Positions 9,310 through 17,315 of a stretch of DNA of 64,000 bases are shown piece after piece. The DNA comes from JBLUOA01 sp048060095 (GTDB lineage Bacteria > Pseudomonadota > Alphaproteobacteria > Rhodobacterales > Rhodobacteraceae), in the NCBI RefSeq assembly GCF_048060095.1, contig NZ_JBLUOA010000001.1, positions 1,674,001-1,738,000 on the forward strand. Reading direction: 5' to 3'. The notes beneath the pieces were generated by a model. The model was not told the origin of the DNA and did not search any database. It saw only the letters and a program-made list of their open reading frames with translations. Numbering within the stretch: position 1 is the first letter of the stretch; each line of letters starts with the position of its first letter. Both the position numbers and the translations under genes were made by a program.

Positions 9310-9384
9310 ACTGCTCGATAGGTTTCTTGCCTGTATGAAACCTGCCTCAATAACTTAACGCTGGCTTCGGCCAGCGTTTTTTTT
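9310..9384 (+). ncRNA. Candidate small RNA, about 75 nt
   Basis: Between the divergent binding-protein gene and bdhA there is a complete small transcription unit. It has a predicted promoter, a first hairpin with arms AGGTTTC (9320-9326) and GAAACCT (9337-9343) around a 10-base loop, a single-stranded linker, and an intrinsic terminator. The terminator can only stop rightward transcription, yet all genes from 2557 to 9195 read leftward, so it needs a transcript that begins here. I cannot match it to a named RNA family by eye. No credible ORF lies inside. Antisense or 5'-leader roles for bdhA are less likely because the terminator ends 80 bases before its start codon. Confidence 0.55.
9358..9384 (+). 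terminator. Strong intrinsic terminator
   Basis: Arms ACGCTGGC and GCCAGCGT form an 8-bp stem capped by a TTCG tetraloop, followed by an unbroken T run. It closes the candidate small RNA. Confidence 0.85.
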
Positions 9385-9463
9385 GTCGTGCGGTTCGCTG
9401 TGGTATTCGCTGGCACAGGATTTATAGTCTGCCGCGAATATTATCAGAGCTTCAGGGGACAGC

Positions 9464-10237
9464 ATGACGCTTAGTGGAAAAACCGCCATCATCACCGGAT
9501 CGAATTCGGGAATCGGATTGGGTATCGCACAGGAATTGGCCAAGGCCGGGGCCGATGTCGTGCTAAACTCCTTCACCGACCGGGATGAGGATCACGCACT
9601 GGCTGAGAGCATCGCGAAAGAGCATGGCGTGAGTGCGCGATACATCAAGGCGGATATGTCGAAGGGCGACGAATGCCGTGCGTTGATCGAAAAGGCTCGG
9701 GCATGCGATATCCTGATCAACAACGCCGGTATTCAGCACGTTGCGGCGATTGATGAGTTTCCCGTCGATAAGTGGGACGCAATCATCGCGATCAACATGA
9801 GCTCTGCCTTTCATACGACCGCTGCGGCGTTGCCGATGATGCGCAAGGCCGGGTGGGGCAGGGTGATCAATATCGCCTCGGCCCACGGCCTGACCGCGTC
9901 GCCTTACAAATCCGCCTATATCGCTGCAAAGCATGGTGTTGTCGGTATGACCAAAACGGTAGCTTTGGAAACGGCGGAAGAACCGATCACAGCCAATGCG
10001 ATCTGTCCGGGCTACGTGCTAACCCCGCTGGTCGAAGCGCAGATTCCCGACACGATGAAGGAATACGACATGAGCCGCGAGGACGTGATCAAGAACGTCA
10101 TGCTGAAGCGGCAACCCTCGAAAGAATTTGCGACGGTCGAACAGATGGGCGGCACGGCCGTGTTCCTGTGTTCCGACGCTGCGGCGCAGATCACGGGCAC
10201 CACCATCAGCGTCGATGGCGGTTGGACCGCGCTATAA
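9464..10237 (+). CDS. bdhA: D-3-hydroxybutyrate dehydrogenase
   Basis: NAD-dependent short-chain dehydrogenase (257 residues) that interconverts 3-hydroxybutyrate and acetoacetate in polyhydroxybutyrate turnover. The Rossmann motif TGSNSGIG is at residues 11-18, NNAG at 86-89, and the catalytic residues are Ser139 and the YxxxK pair Tyr152/Lys156 (AYIAAK). The segment PGYVLTPLVEAQI and the C-terminal GTTISVDGGWTAL are characteristic of bacterial 3-hydroxybutyrate dehydrogenases and separate it from general SDR members. It is followed at once by a patatin-like lipase, a pairing that fits storage polymer or lipid metabolism. Confidence 0.93.
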   Translation: MTLSGKTAIITGSNSGIGLGIAQELAKAGADVVLNSFTDRDEDHALAESIAKEHGVSARYIKADMSKGDECRALIEKARACDILINNAGIQHVAAIDEFPVDKWDAIIAINMSSAFHTTAAALPMMRKAGWGRVINIASAHGLTASPYKSAYIAAKHGVVGMTKTVALETAEEPITANAICPGYVLTPLVEAQIPDTMKEYDMSREDVIKNVMLKRQPSKEFATVEQMGGTAVFLCSDAAAQITGTTISVDGGWTAL

Positions 10238-10249
10238 GATTAATGCCTT

Positions 10250-10279
10250 CGGCGAGAGTATTTTGAGCAAGATGAAACG
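10250..10279 (-). repeat. 30-bp dispersed repeat, copy 1 (overlaps lipase start)
   Basis: On the plus strand this reads with the core AGTATTTTGAGCAAGATGAA. It matches the reverse complement of the copy at 62895 at 27 of 30 positions. The ATG inside it is the start codon of the patatin-like lipase. Confidence 0.75.
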
Positions 10280-11303
10280 GATCAATCTGGCCCTTCAGGG
10301 CGGCGGCGCCCACGGGGCGTTTACCTGGGGTGTCGTCGATCGGATTCTCGATGAAGGCGATATTGAGATTGCGGCGATTTCCGGCACCTCCGCGGGGGCG
10401 CTGAACGGGGCCGCGATCAAGGCGGGGTTTGTCGTTGGCGGCCGTGATGCAGCCCGCGAAAACCTTAACTGGTTGTGGGACCAGATGGGCGCAACGACGG
10501 GGGCAGGATACCTTGATTGGGTCGCCGGGGTCGCACCCTCGGCGGCGATGCTGTCAAACCTGATCGGACATTCGCCCGGGTATCAGTTCGCAGATGCTGC
10601 GTCGCGTGTGTTCAGCCCCTATGCGCTTGGCCCGGCCTATCGTAATCCAATTGAGCGGATCGCGCGGCGGTTTCGCTATGACAAGGTTTGTGCGGCTGAG
10701 GGGCCGCGGTTCTTTGTCTGCGCGACCAACGTGCGCAGCGGACGTATCCGGGTCTTCACTGGCGAAGACATCAATACGAAGGTTCTGATGGCCTCCGCCT
10801 GCCTGCCGACGATCTTTCAGGCGGTGGAGATCCCGGACCCCGCGACAGGCAAGAAGGAAGCCTATTGGGACGGCGGATATACCGGGAATCCCGCGCTGTT
10901 TCCGCTTTATGACCACGCATTGCCGGACGACATCGTTGTTGTGAATATCAACCCGCTTTATCGCGAGGATTTGCCACGCTCCGCGCCTGAAATTCAGAAC
11001 CGGATCAATGAAATCGGGTTCAATACTTCATTGCTGGCGGAGTTGCGGTCTATCGCCTTTGTCAAACGCCTACTGGCAGAGGGGCGGCTGGAGCCCGGAC
11101 AGATGAAAAACGTGCGGGTGCATATGATCGCCGACGACGACTTGATGAACGATCTGTCCGTCGCGACCAAGATGGTGCCAGTGCCAACACTGCTGGCCCA
11201 GTTGAAAGAGGCCGGGCGCGCGGCGGCAGACGCTTTCCTGTCGGCGCATTTCGACGATCTGAACAATCGCGATACGCTGAACCTTGGAGCGATGTTTGAT
11301 TAA
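10272..11303 (+). CDS. Patatin-like phospholipase
   Basis: Serine lipase of the patatin family (343 residues), probably cytoplasmic or membrane-associated. The oxyanion-hole motif GGGAHGAF lies at residues 10-17, the nucleophile elbow GTSAG centres on Ser40, and the catalytic Asp is in DGGYTGNPA, giving the Ser-Asp dyad of the family. The substrate may be phospholipid or polyhydroxybutyrate; the neighbouring bdhA suggests the latter, but this is inference. I start at ATG 10272, because the homologous MKRINLALQGGGAHG begins there; a TTG nine bases upstream is an alternative. The start region lies within a dispersed 30-bp repeat. The last four bases overlap the convergent DUF502 gene. Confidence 0.9.
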   Translation: MKRINLALQGGGAHGAFTWGVVDRILDEGDIEIAAISGTSAGALNGAAIKAGFVVGGRDAARENLNWLWDQMGATTGAGYLDWVAGVAPSAAMLSNLIGHSPGYQFADAASRVFSPYALGPAYRNPIERIARRFRYDKVCAAEGPRFFVCATNVRSGRIRVFTGEDINTKVLMASACLPTIFQAVEIPDPATGKKEAYWDGGYTGNPALFPLYDHALPDDIVVVNINPLYREDLPRSAPEIQNRINEIGFNTSLLAELRSIAFVKRLLAEGRLEPGQMKNVRVHMIADDDLMNDLSVATKMVPVPTLLAQLKEAGRAAADAFLSAHFDDLNNRDTLNLGAMFD

Positions 11304-11989
11304 TCGGTGGGTGGTGGAATTTTTGGGTCTTTGCCATTCGGATAGACCAGCCCGGCAGAGATGACGAGTTTTGCCGCATCTTCAACCGTCATCTCAAGCT
11401 CGATCACGTCCTTTTTCGGAACGAACAGCAGAAAGCCCGAGGTTGGGTTTGGTGTCGTTGGCAGGAAGACCGACATCAGCCCGCCATCGCTTGGGATGCT
11501 GGCGTCGATCTCTCCCTTCGCGCTAGTGGAAATGAAGGCGATGGCCCAGATGCCCCTGCGCGGGTATTCGACCAGACAGGCCTTGTCGAATGACGTGTCG
11601 GCCTGCGAAAACACAGTCTCCGCAATCTGTTTCAGCCCACTATAGACGGACCGCACGACCGGCATCCGCTGGACGATGCTTTCGCCCCAGTGAAGCAGCG
11701 ACCGCCCCATGATCCCTTTCGCCATCCATCCCACGAAAACCGTGAAGATCAGGAAGACGATGACGCCAAGGCCGCGCAGGTTGATGCCGATGTAATGCTC
11801 CGGCCGCAGGTTCCACGGAATGAACGGCAGCACCCAACTGTCGATCCAACCGACCAGCGTCCAGATCAGCCACGCGGTCAGGAAAATGGGGGCAATGACG
11901 ACAAGCCCGGTCAGAAAGCTGGCGCGTAGTCCTGCAAACCGTCTGCGGCGCACGCGCGGTTCTGGGGTCTGGTCGTCATCAAGTTTCAT
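11300..11989 (-). CDS. DUF502 family membrane protein
   Basis: Protein of 229 residues of the DUF502 family. Two hydrophobic segments are visible (GLVVIAPIFLTAWLIWTLVGW and GLGVIVFLIFTVFVGWMAKG), then a soluble region with the conserved VRSVYSGLKQIAETVF and VFLPTTPNPTSGFLLFVP segments. The family is widespread in proteobacteria and plants (COV-like) without an assigned biochemical role. The N-terminus is Arg-rich, consistent with a cytoplasmic start before the first helix. It converges on the patatin gene with a four-base overlap and is transcribed alone. Confidence 0.88.
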   Translation of the reverse strand: MKLDDDQTPEPRVRRRRFAGLRASFLTGLVVIAPIFLTAWLIWTLVGWIDSWVLPFIPWNLRPEHYIGINLRGLGVIVFLIFTVFVGWMAKGIMGRSLLHWGESIVQRMPVVRSVYSGLKQIAETVFSQADTSFDKACLVEYPRRGIWAIAFISTSAKGEIDASIPSDGGLMSVFLPTTPNPTSGFLLFVPKKDVIELEMTVEDAAKLVISAGLVYPNGKDPKIPPPTD

Positions 11990-12070
11990 GCATGGTCTCT
12001 TGTGTCAATCAAGCGAACTTAGGCGCTTGGGCGCATTGAGACAATAAGAAGAATGCTGAAACCGCGCGAA

Positions 12071-12976
12071 CTAGGTCATCTCGCGGGCAATCTTTGCCGC
12101 AAGACGCGCATTGTTCATGACCAGCGTAATATTCGCGGTGAGGGAGCGGCCTTCGGTCAACTCAAATATCCGCTGGAGCAGGAAGGGCGTCACATCCTTT
12201 GCCGTGATGTTCTGCGCCGCAGCCTCATCTAGCGCTTGGGCGATCACAGGGTCGAGCGTTTCGCGGCTGATCTCAGCCTCTGCCGGGATCGGGTTGGCGA
12301 CAAGCTGGCCGCCGGGCAGTCCCATCGCGACGCGCGTCTGGTGAGCCGCTGCGATTTCTGTCGGAGAGTCCATACGGATCGGTGCCGGAACGCCGGAGTC
12401 GCGGGACCAGAACGCCGGGAATGCATCTTGGCCAACGGTGATGACCGGAACGCCGAGGGTTTCGAGGGTTTCGAGTGTTTTTGGCAGATCGAGGATTGCC
12501 TTCGCCCCCGCAGCCACAACCGTCACCGGCGATTGCGCCAGTTCCTGAAGGTCGGCTGAGATGTCAAAGGTCTCCTCCGCGCCGCGATGCACGCCGCCGA
12601 TGCCGCCGGTCGCGAAGACGCTGATTCCTGCGAGTCTTGCGCAGATCATCGTCGCGGCAACAGTGGTTGCGCCGGTTCCGCCTGTCGCGATGCAGGCTGC
12701 GATATCGGCGCGGGAAAGTTTCGCGACGTCCTTCGCCTGCGCCAGTGCGTCAAGCTCGGCATCGGTCAGCCCGATATGGATCTGCCCATCGATGATTGCC
12801 ATCGTGGCAGGCACGACTCCGTTCTCTCGAATAGCCGCCTCAACCTGCCGGGCGGTTTCGACGTTCTGCGGGTAGGGCATTCCGTGGGTGATGATCGTGC
12901 TTTCCAGCGCGACGATCGGATCGCCCGCGGCGCGCGCCTGTTCGACTTCGGGCGCGTAGCGAAGGGATAGGGTCAT
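12071..12976 (-). CDS. psuG: Pseudouridine-5'-phosphate glycosidase
   Basis: PsuG splits the C-C glycosidic bond of pseudouridine 5'-phosphate into uracil and ribose 5-phosphate (301 residues, the usual length). Characteristic segments are ALESTIITHGMPYPQN near the N-terminus, GVVPATMAIIDGQIHIGL, the GGTGATTVAATM loop, VFATGGIGGVHRGAEETFDISADL, and the C-terminal NITLVMNNARLAAKIA. The start overlaps the stop of the upstream kinase gene by four bases (ATGA), giving the psuK-psuG pair that salvages RNA-derived pseudouridine. No dedicated transporter or regulator is visible beside it. Confidence 0.95.
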   Translation of the reverse strand: MTLSLRYAPEVEQARAAGDPIVALESTIITHGMPYPQNVETARQVEAAIRENGVVPATMAIIDGQIHIGLTDAELDALAQAKDVAKLSRADIAACIATGGTGATTVAATMICARLAGISVFATGGIGGVHRGAEETFDISADLQELAQSPVTVVAAGAKAILDLPKTLETLETLGVPVITVGQDAFPAFWSRDSGVPAPIRMDSPTEIAAAHQTRVAMGLPGGQLVANPIPAEAEISRETLDPVIAQALDEAAAQNITAKDVTPFLLQRIFELTEGRSLTANITLVMNNARLAAKIAREMT

Positions 12977-13863
12977 AAAGGGGTCTCTCCGGCAACGTAG
13001 TTTGCGGCGGCGGTCAGCGCGGTTCTTAGCGCAGTACCGCCTTGTTCGCCGCGCAGTTCAGCCGCGATATGGGCGGCCATGAAGGTATCGCCCGCGCCCG
13101 TGACACGAGTTACCATGACTTCGGGCGGCGCTTGGGTCAGCAGGGCGTTGGTATCCGCAACCGCCGCTTCTTTCCCGCCGTCCGTAACGAGCGCGCGGTG
13201 TGCGCCGCGATCAACGAGGGCGCGGGCGGCGTCGGTGGCCGACGTGAACTCCGATTTGCAGAGCAATCCGGCCTCTTCAAGATTAACGTAAAGCGTCGCG
13301 CCGGGATGCCGCAGGAAGGGCATCAACCGTTCGGCCTTGCCGGGTGAGGCGGGCGCGACTCGCAGGTCGGCGTTCTGGAACAGGGGGCTGCCGGCAATCT
13401 CCTCCAGCAGCGTTTCGGTCAGGTTGCCATCAAGTGCGATCGTGCCGTCAAACGGCGCGGCCGTGTCTCCAAGGCGTCCGTCTGCGAGGGGGCGCAGGAT
13501 TTTGTCGCCCGCCGCCTCAAGCGAGTGGGCATCGGCAATCGCCGCGATCAGGCCGTTCGCACCCTCAATCGCCATATAGATGTCGGTTGGCAGGTCGTCG
13601 GACCGATAGATCAGATCAGTTTCCATCGACATGCGCGCGGCGGCAGCAATCAACTCATCACCTTGTTCGTCTCGCCCGATGGCGGTCAGCAGCACCGGGC
13701 GCAAGCCGAACCGCGTCAATGTCATCGCGATATTCATCGCTACGCCACCGGGCAGGCGGGTGATCCGCCCCGGCACGTCTGACCCGGCGCGCATATGGCT
13801 TGCGCTGCGGCCGATCACGTCCCACAGGACGGAGCCAATGCAGATGATCTGGGTCGAATTCAT
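12973..13863 (-). CDS. psuK: Pseudouridine kinase, PfkB family
   Basis: PfkB/ribokinase-fold sugar kinase (296 residues). The N-terminal GSVLWDVIGRSASH and LPGGVAMNIAMTLTRFG match the first PfkB signature region, and TRVTGAGDTFMAAH near residue 255 is the second signature with the catalytic Asp. By itself the family could act on several sugars or nucleosides; the four-base overlap with psuG makes pseudouridine the likely substrate, phosphorylated at the 5' position. It is the first gene of the pair. Confidence 0.9.
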   Translation of the reverse strand: MNSTQIICIGSVLWDVIGRSASHMRAGSDVPGRITRLPGGVAMNIAMTLTRFGLRPVLLTAIGRDEQGDELIAAAARMSMETDLIYRSDDLPTDIYMAIEGANGLIAAIADAHSLEAAGDKILRPLADGRLGDTAAPFDGTIALDGNLTETLLEEIAGSPLFQNADLRVAPASPGKAERLMPFLRHPGATLYVNLEEAGLLCKSEFTSATDAARALVDRGAHRALVTDGGKEAAVADTNALLTQAPPEVMVTRVTGAGDTFMAAHIAAELRGEQGGTALRTALTAAANYVAGETPL

Positions 13864-13907
13864 GCGCCCTTATTGAACCTTTCGGCTGGGGGTGCAAGCC
13901 GACCCAA

Positions 13908-14246
13908 TCAGGATTTCAGCGGATAGCGGTCCGGTTCTTCAAACACGTCAATCGCGACGGTCCCGGCGGCAATTTTGCCGCTGTGAACGACCCCGGCCGG
14001 TATGTTGTAACAATCGCCGGGTCTATAGGTCTGAGTGTCGTCCCCGATAGTCAGTTGGGCGGAGCCTGCAACGATGGTGCCCCACTGGCCCAGATGCGAA
14101 TGGGGCGGCAAGTCCATATCTTTATGAAATGTAAAGAAAACCACCAAACCGCTGTCGGACTTCACGACGTTAGTGGTGACGACATCGGCGGGGAAGGGGA
14201 TATCAATCTCGGGGAAATTCAGAATGAAATCAGGTAGGGACATAAT
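13908..14246 (-). CDS. Cupin-domain protein
   Basis: A 112-residue single-cupin protein. The two conserved cupin motifs are visible as HSHLGQWGTIVAGSAQLTIGDD and the later YRPGDCYNIPAGVVHSG, with His residues suited to metal binding. No specific reaction can be assigned; small cupins of this sort may be isomerases, dioxygenases or ligand-binding proteins. The start at 14246 is preceded by GAAAGG at good spacing; an upstream in-frame ATG at 14288 adds 14 basic residues and is less likely. It is divergent from rpsB. Confidence 0.8.
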   Translation of the reverse strand: MMSLPDFILNFPEIDIPFPADVVTTNVVKSDSGLVVFFTFHKDMDLPPHSHLGQWGTIVAGSAQLTIGDDTQTYRPGDCYNIPAGVVHSGKIAAGTVAIDVFEEPDRYPLKS

Positions 14247-14288
14247 CAGACCTTTCTTTGATCGACCCGTCCTAGCACGTTTCGCCAC

Positions 14289-14465
14289 CGTTTTGGCTGC
14301 CGATTATCGCCCAGAGGGCTTGCGCAAACCGAATAGGTGGGGTAGAGCGCACCCACTTCACAGGCGAGGCTTGGGCCGAACGGGGAGACATCCCGTAAGG
14401 TCCGCCGGTTGGGCACATGCCCTTGACAGCTTCGCCGAGGCGCAAACCGGAAAGGAAACTTGGAC
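14289..14465 (+). promoter_or_regulatory. rpsB upstream/leader region
   Basis: This 177-base gap between the cupin gene and rpsB should contain the rpsB-tsf promoter and the rpsB leader. I see the ribosome site AAGGAAA just before the ATG but no leader structure I can match to a named ribosomal-protein leader. No small gene is supported. Confidence 0.4.
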
Positions 14466-15281
14466 ATGGCGCTCCCTGAATTTTCTATGCGTCAGCTTTT
14501 GGAAGCTGGCGTTCACTTTGGTCACCAAACCCAGCGATGGAACCCGCGTATGCAGGAGTTCATCTACGGCGACCGTAACGGCATCCACATCATGGACCTG
14601 ACGCAAACCGTCCCGATGTTGGACGCTGCGTTGAATGTTATCCGCGAAACCGTTGCAAAGAACGGTCGCGTGCTGTTCGTTGGCACTAAGCGTCAGGCGC
14701 AAAAGCCGATCGCGGAAGCTGCGGAAAAATGCGCACAGTATTACATGAACCACCGCTGGCTGGGTGGCACGCTGACGAACTGGAAAACCGTTTCCAACTC
14801 GATCAGCCGCCTGAAAGCGATTGACGAAAAGCTTGCTGAAGGCGCCGATGGCCTCACCAAGAAAGAACGTCTGGGCATGGAACGCGAGCAGGCGAAACTG
14901 CAAGCCTCGCTTGGCGGTATTCGCGAAATGGGCGGTGTGCCTGATCTTCTGTTCGTCATCGACGTGAACAAGGAAGACCTCGCCATCCTCGAAGCCAAGA
15001 AACTGGGCATTCCGGTTGTGGCTGTGGTTGATACGAACTGCTCCCCCGATGGTGTGGATTACATCATTCCGGGCAACGATGATGCAGCGCGGGCGATCAG
15101 CCTTTACTGCGACCTCGCGTCGCGCGCGGCCCTTGACGGGATGACCGCACAGCTTGGCGCCGCTGGTGTTGATCTGGGCGAGATGGAAGCGTCGCTCGAG
15201 GAAGAAGCGGTTGCGGAAGATGCACCGGCAGAAGCCGCTGCTGACGCCCCCGCAGAAGAGAAAGCCGCAGCCGAGGGCTGA
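14466..15281 (+). CDS. rpsB: 30S ribosomal protein S2
   Basis: Small-subunit ribosomal protein S2 (271 residues). The N-terminus MALPEFSMRQLLEAGVHFGHQT with RWNPRM, and the signatures VDTNCSPDGVDYIIPGNDDA and ILFVGTK-like VLFVGTKRQA are diagnostic. As in other alphaproteobacteria it has an acidic, Ala/Glu-rich C-terminal extension (after about residue 235). ATG 14466 is chosen over the in-frame TTG at 14460 because AAGGAAA is correctly spaced from it. It precedes tsf in the standard rpsB-tsf order. Confidence 0.98.
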   Translation: MALPEFSMRQLLEAGVHFGHQTQRWNPRMQEFIYGDRNGIHIMDLTQTVPMLDAALNVIRETVAKNGRVLFVGTKRQAQKPIAEAAEKCAQYYMNHRWLGGTLTNWKTVSNSISRLKAIDEKLAEGADGLTKKERLGMEREQAKLQASLGGIREMGGVPDLLFVIDVNKEDLAILEAKKLGIPVVAVVDTNCSPDGVDYIIPGNDDAARAISLYCDLASRAALDGMTAQLGAAGVDLGEMEASLEEEAVAEDAPAEAAADAPAEEKAAAEG

Positions 15282-15300
15282 GCTTTACTTAACGGATAGC

Positions 15301-15321
15301 GGGGCAGGGTAAGCCTGCCCC
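15301..15321 (+). other. Hairpin between rpsB and tsf
   Basis: Arms GGGGCAGG and CCTGCCCC form an 8-bp stem with a 5-base loop. No T run follows, so it is not an ordinary terminator; it may protect or process the rpsB-tsf message, or lower expression of tsf relative to rpsB. Confidence 0.6.
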
Positions 15322-15351
15322 GAACCATTACGACAAATCAGGAGAGCCGAC

Positions 15352-16227
15352 ATGGCAATCACCGCTGCACTGGTGAAAGAACTGCGCGATTCCACGGGCG
15401 CAGGCATGATGGACGCAAAGAAAGCGCTGACCGAAACGGACGGCGACATGGAAGCCGCCGTTGACTGGCTGCGCACCAAGGGTCTTGCAAAGGCCGCAAA
15501 GAAATCCGGCCGCACGGCAGCCGAAGGCCTTGTCGCCGTTGCGGTTGACGGTGGCCGCGGTGTCGCGGTTGAGGTGAATTCCGAAACCGACTTCGTTGCG
15601 AAAAACGCAGAGTTTCAGGGCATGGTTTCGGCCATTTCCAAAGCCGCGCTTGGCGTGTCTGATGTTGAGGCGCTGAAAAACGTCGATCTCGGCGGCAAGA
15701 CGGTTGAAGAAACCATCACCGACAAGATCGCGACAATCGGCGAAAACATGGCGCTGCGCCGCATGGCGTCCGTCGAAGGCGATGCTGTTGTGTCCTATAT
15801 TCATAACCCTGCAGCCGACGACATGGGCAAGATTGCCGTTCTCGTCGCGTTGAAAGGGTCGGACAACGGAATCGGCAAGCAGATCGCGATGCATGTCGCG
15901 GCTGCGAACCCGGCATCCTTGGGCGAAGCGGATCTCGACCCCGCGCTGGTTGAACGCGAAAAGCACGTTCTGACCGAGCAAGCGCGCGAGTCCGGCAAGC
16001 CTGAACAGGTCATCGAAAAGATGATCGAAGGGCGCATGAAAAAATTCCTGTCCGAAGTCACGCTTCTGGGTCAGGCCTTTGTCGTGAACCCCGACGTTAC
16101 GGTTGCCGAGGCAGCCGCCGATGCCGGTGTTGAGGTTCTGGCGTTCGTTCGCCTTGAACTTGGCGAAGGTATTGAGAAGAAAGAAGAAGACTTCGCCGCC
16201 GAAGTTGCGAAAGCCGCCCAAGGCTAA
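15352..16227 (+). CDS. tsf: Elongation factor Ts
   Basis: Nucleotide exchange factor for EF-Tu (291 residues). The signatures LRDSTGAGMMDAKKAL and VEVNSETDFVAKN are intact, followed by the two core subdomains and the coiled-coil region with HVAAANPASL. The ribosome site AGGAGA precedes the ATG. The gene is second in the rpsB-tsf operon and is followed by two hairpins, of which the second is a terminator. Confidence 0.98.
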   Translation: MAITAALVKELRDSTGAGMMDAKKALTETDGDMEAAVDWLRTKGLAKAAKKSGRTAAEGLVAVAVDGGRGVAVEVNSETDFVAKNAEFQGMVSAISKAALGVSDVEALKNVDLGGKTVEETITDKIATIGENMALRRMASVEGDAVVSYIHNPAADDMGKIAVLVALKGSDNGIGKQIAMHVAAANPASLGEADLDPALVEREKHVLTEQARESGKPEQVIEKMIEGRMKKFLSEVTLLGQAFVVNPDVTVAEAAADAGVEVLAFVRLELGEGIEKKEEDFAAEVAKAAQG

Positions 16228-16239
16228 GCAATCGGTGAG

Positions 16240-16321
16240 GGCAGGGCGCACAGCCCTGCCAGCGCATCAGGTCACAAAATCAAAACGGAGCAGGCCCGGG
16301 AAGGACTGCTCCGTTTCTTTT
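16240..16321 (+). terminator. tandem hairpins and terminator after tsf
   Basis: A first hairpin (GGCAGGGC / GCCCTGCC, 16240-16260) is followed by a second with arms AACGGAGCAG and CTGCTCCGTT (16284-16315) and a T-rich tail TTCTTTT. The second is the intrinsic terminator of rpsB-tsf. Confidence 0.8.
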
Positions 16322-16524
16322 GGGCGCGCTCCATAACATCTGGGGATGAGGAACAAAGCGTCCCGGGGTTGTCGACCGATATAGCTGAATATACACCAAT
16401 CGATCGACGATCCAGTTTCCCGGACGAGTCCAGAGAGCCTATCAATATCAGGTCCCCAACCTCGTATGTTCCCAGGCTCAAAGCCACCACTCACGGAACT
16501 TTATCAGTTTGCATCCTTACCTAA

Positions 16525-16551
16525 GGTAAAGGAAGTCCGGGATTCCTTACC
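16525..16551. other. Inverted repeat downstream of the LuxR gene
   Basis: GGTAAAGGAA and TTCCTTACC pair with one bulged A around an 8-base loop, just beyond the LuxR stop codon; an overlapping TTACCT-A-AGGTAA dyad lies at 16518-16530. There is no T run on the LuxR strand. The rest of the 16322-16556 gap shows no gene that I can support. Confidence 0.45.
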
Positions 16552-16556
16552 CGCTG

Positions 16557-17315
16557 TTAACTTTCTGGATCGAGCATGAAAATTTGGTTTTGAAACGCGG
16601 CTTTCAGCACCGCCTGCGCTGTCGTGTCCACGTCCAAAACCTCGCGCGCCAGACGCAGGTGTTTTTCGACCGTAGCGGGCTTCAGATCCATGATCGTCGC
16701 GATGTCCTGCATCGTCTTTCCGTTACCGACCCATTCCAATGCCTCGCGCTGGCGTTTGGTCAGCGGACGGCGCAACCCGGAGTAGGGGAGATTGATCAGC
16801 TTTAGATGCGCGACGTTGCAGATCACCTTGATGTTGGTGCCGTGCTTCGCCCAGATCTCGTCCACATCGTCATGGGTCAGCCCGGCCTTGGCCGTCAGCG
16901 CCAAACCACCCTTGGCCCGTTGTGACACCGTATGAAAGCTCAGCGCATAACCGGTTGTGATGCCCATCTTACGATTGAACTCGTAAACCTCAATCTCTTC
17001 CGGCGTCAGCTCACCGCGCTCCAGTTGTTCAGAAATGTGCCGCCAACTGCACGCGCCGTCATTCTCAAGCGCCCAACGCACCATCGGCGCATTGAAGTAG
17101 AGCTTGTCACCCAGAAACCGATCCAGAAATTCCCGGCTGTGGTTCGACAGGATCAGAAAATCCTCAATATCGCCCAGCGACCGTTCGGATCGGAACTGCG
17201 TATAGCCATAGATCAGCCGGTCAAATCCGAACTCCGCCATCTTATCGACAAGACGGTTCCAGACATCCTCAGCCGACGGAGACTCCGTCAACGTTTCCAG
17301 AAATGTTGCGAGCAC
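16557..17315 (-). CDS. LuxR-family regulator with degenerate autoinducer domain (solo)
   Basis: A 252-residue transcription factor with an N-terminal autoinducer-binding domain and a C-terminal LuxR helix-turn-helix (LTKRQREALEWVGNGKTMQDIATIMDLKPATVEKHLR). Spacing allows alignment to the TraR pocket residues: Trp57 is Phe63, Tyr61 is Phe67, Asp70 is Ala76, Pro71 is Pro77 and Trp85 is Trp91. Loss of the Asp that binds the acyl-homoserine lactone amide suggests another ligand or none. No luxI is in the window. I start at GTG 17315, which overlaps the aroQ stop by one base (TAGTG) with a GGGGG ribosome site; an upstream ATG at 17384 would overlap aroQ extensively. Confidence 0.85.
   Translation of the reverse strand: MLATFLETLTESPSAEDVWNRLVDKMAEFGFDRLIYGYTQFRSERSLGDIEDFLILSNHSREFLDRFLGDKLYFNAPMVRWALENDGACSWRHISEQLERGELTPEEIEVYEFNRKMGITTGYALSFHTVSQRAKGGLALTAKAGLTHDDVDEIWAKHGTNIKVICNVAHLKLINLPYSGLRRPLTKRQREALEWVGNGKTMQDIATIMDLKPATVEKHLRLAREVLDVDTTAQAVLKAAFQNQIFMLDPES

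Noticed and set aside
10128..10271. N-terminal extension of the patatin gene by 48 residues
   Set aside because: It overlaps bdhA in another frame and has Arg-rich, non-lipase character; the lipase motifs start right after ATG 10272.
16267..16494. 75-residue minus-strand frame after tsf
   Set aside because: It covers the tsf terminator hairpin and lacks a ribosome site and any recognisable domain.
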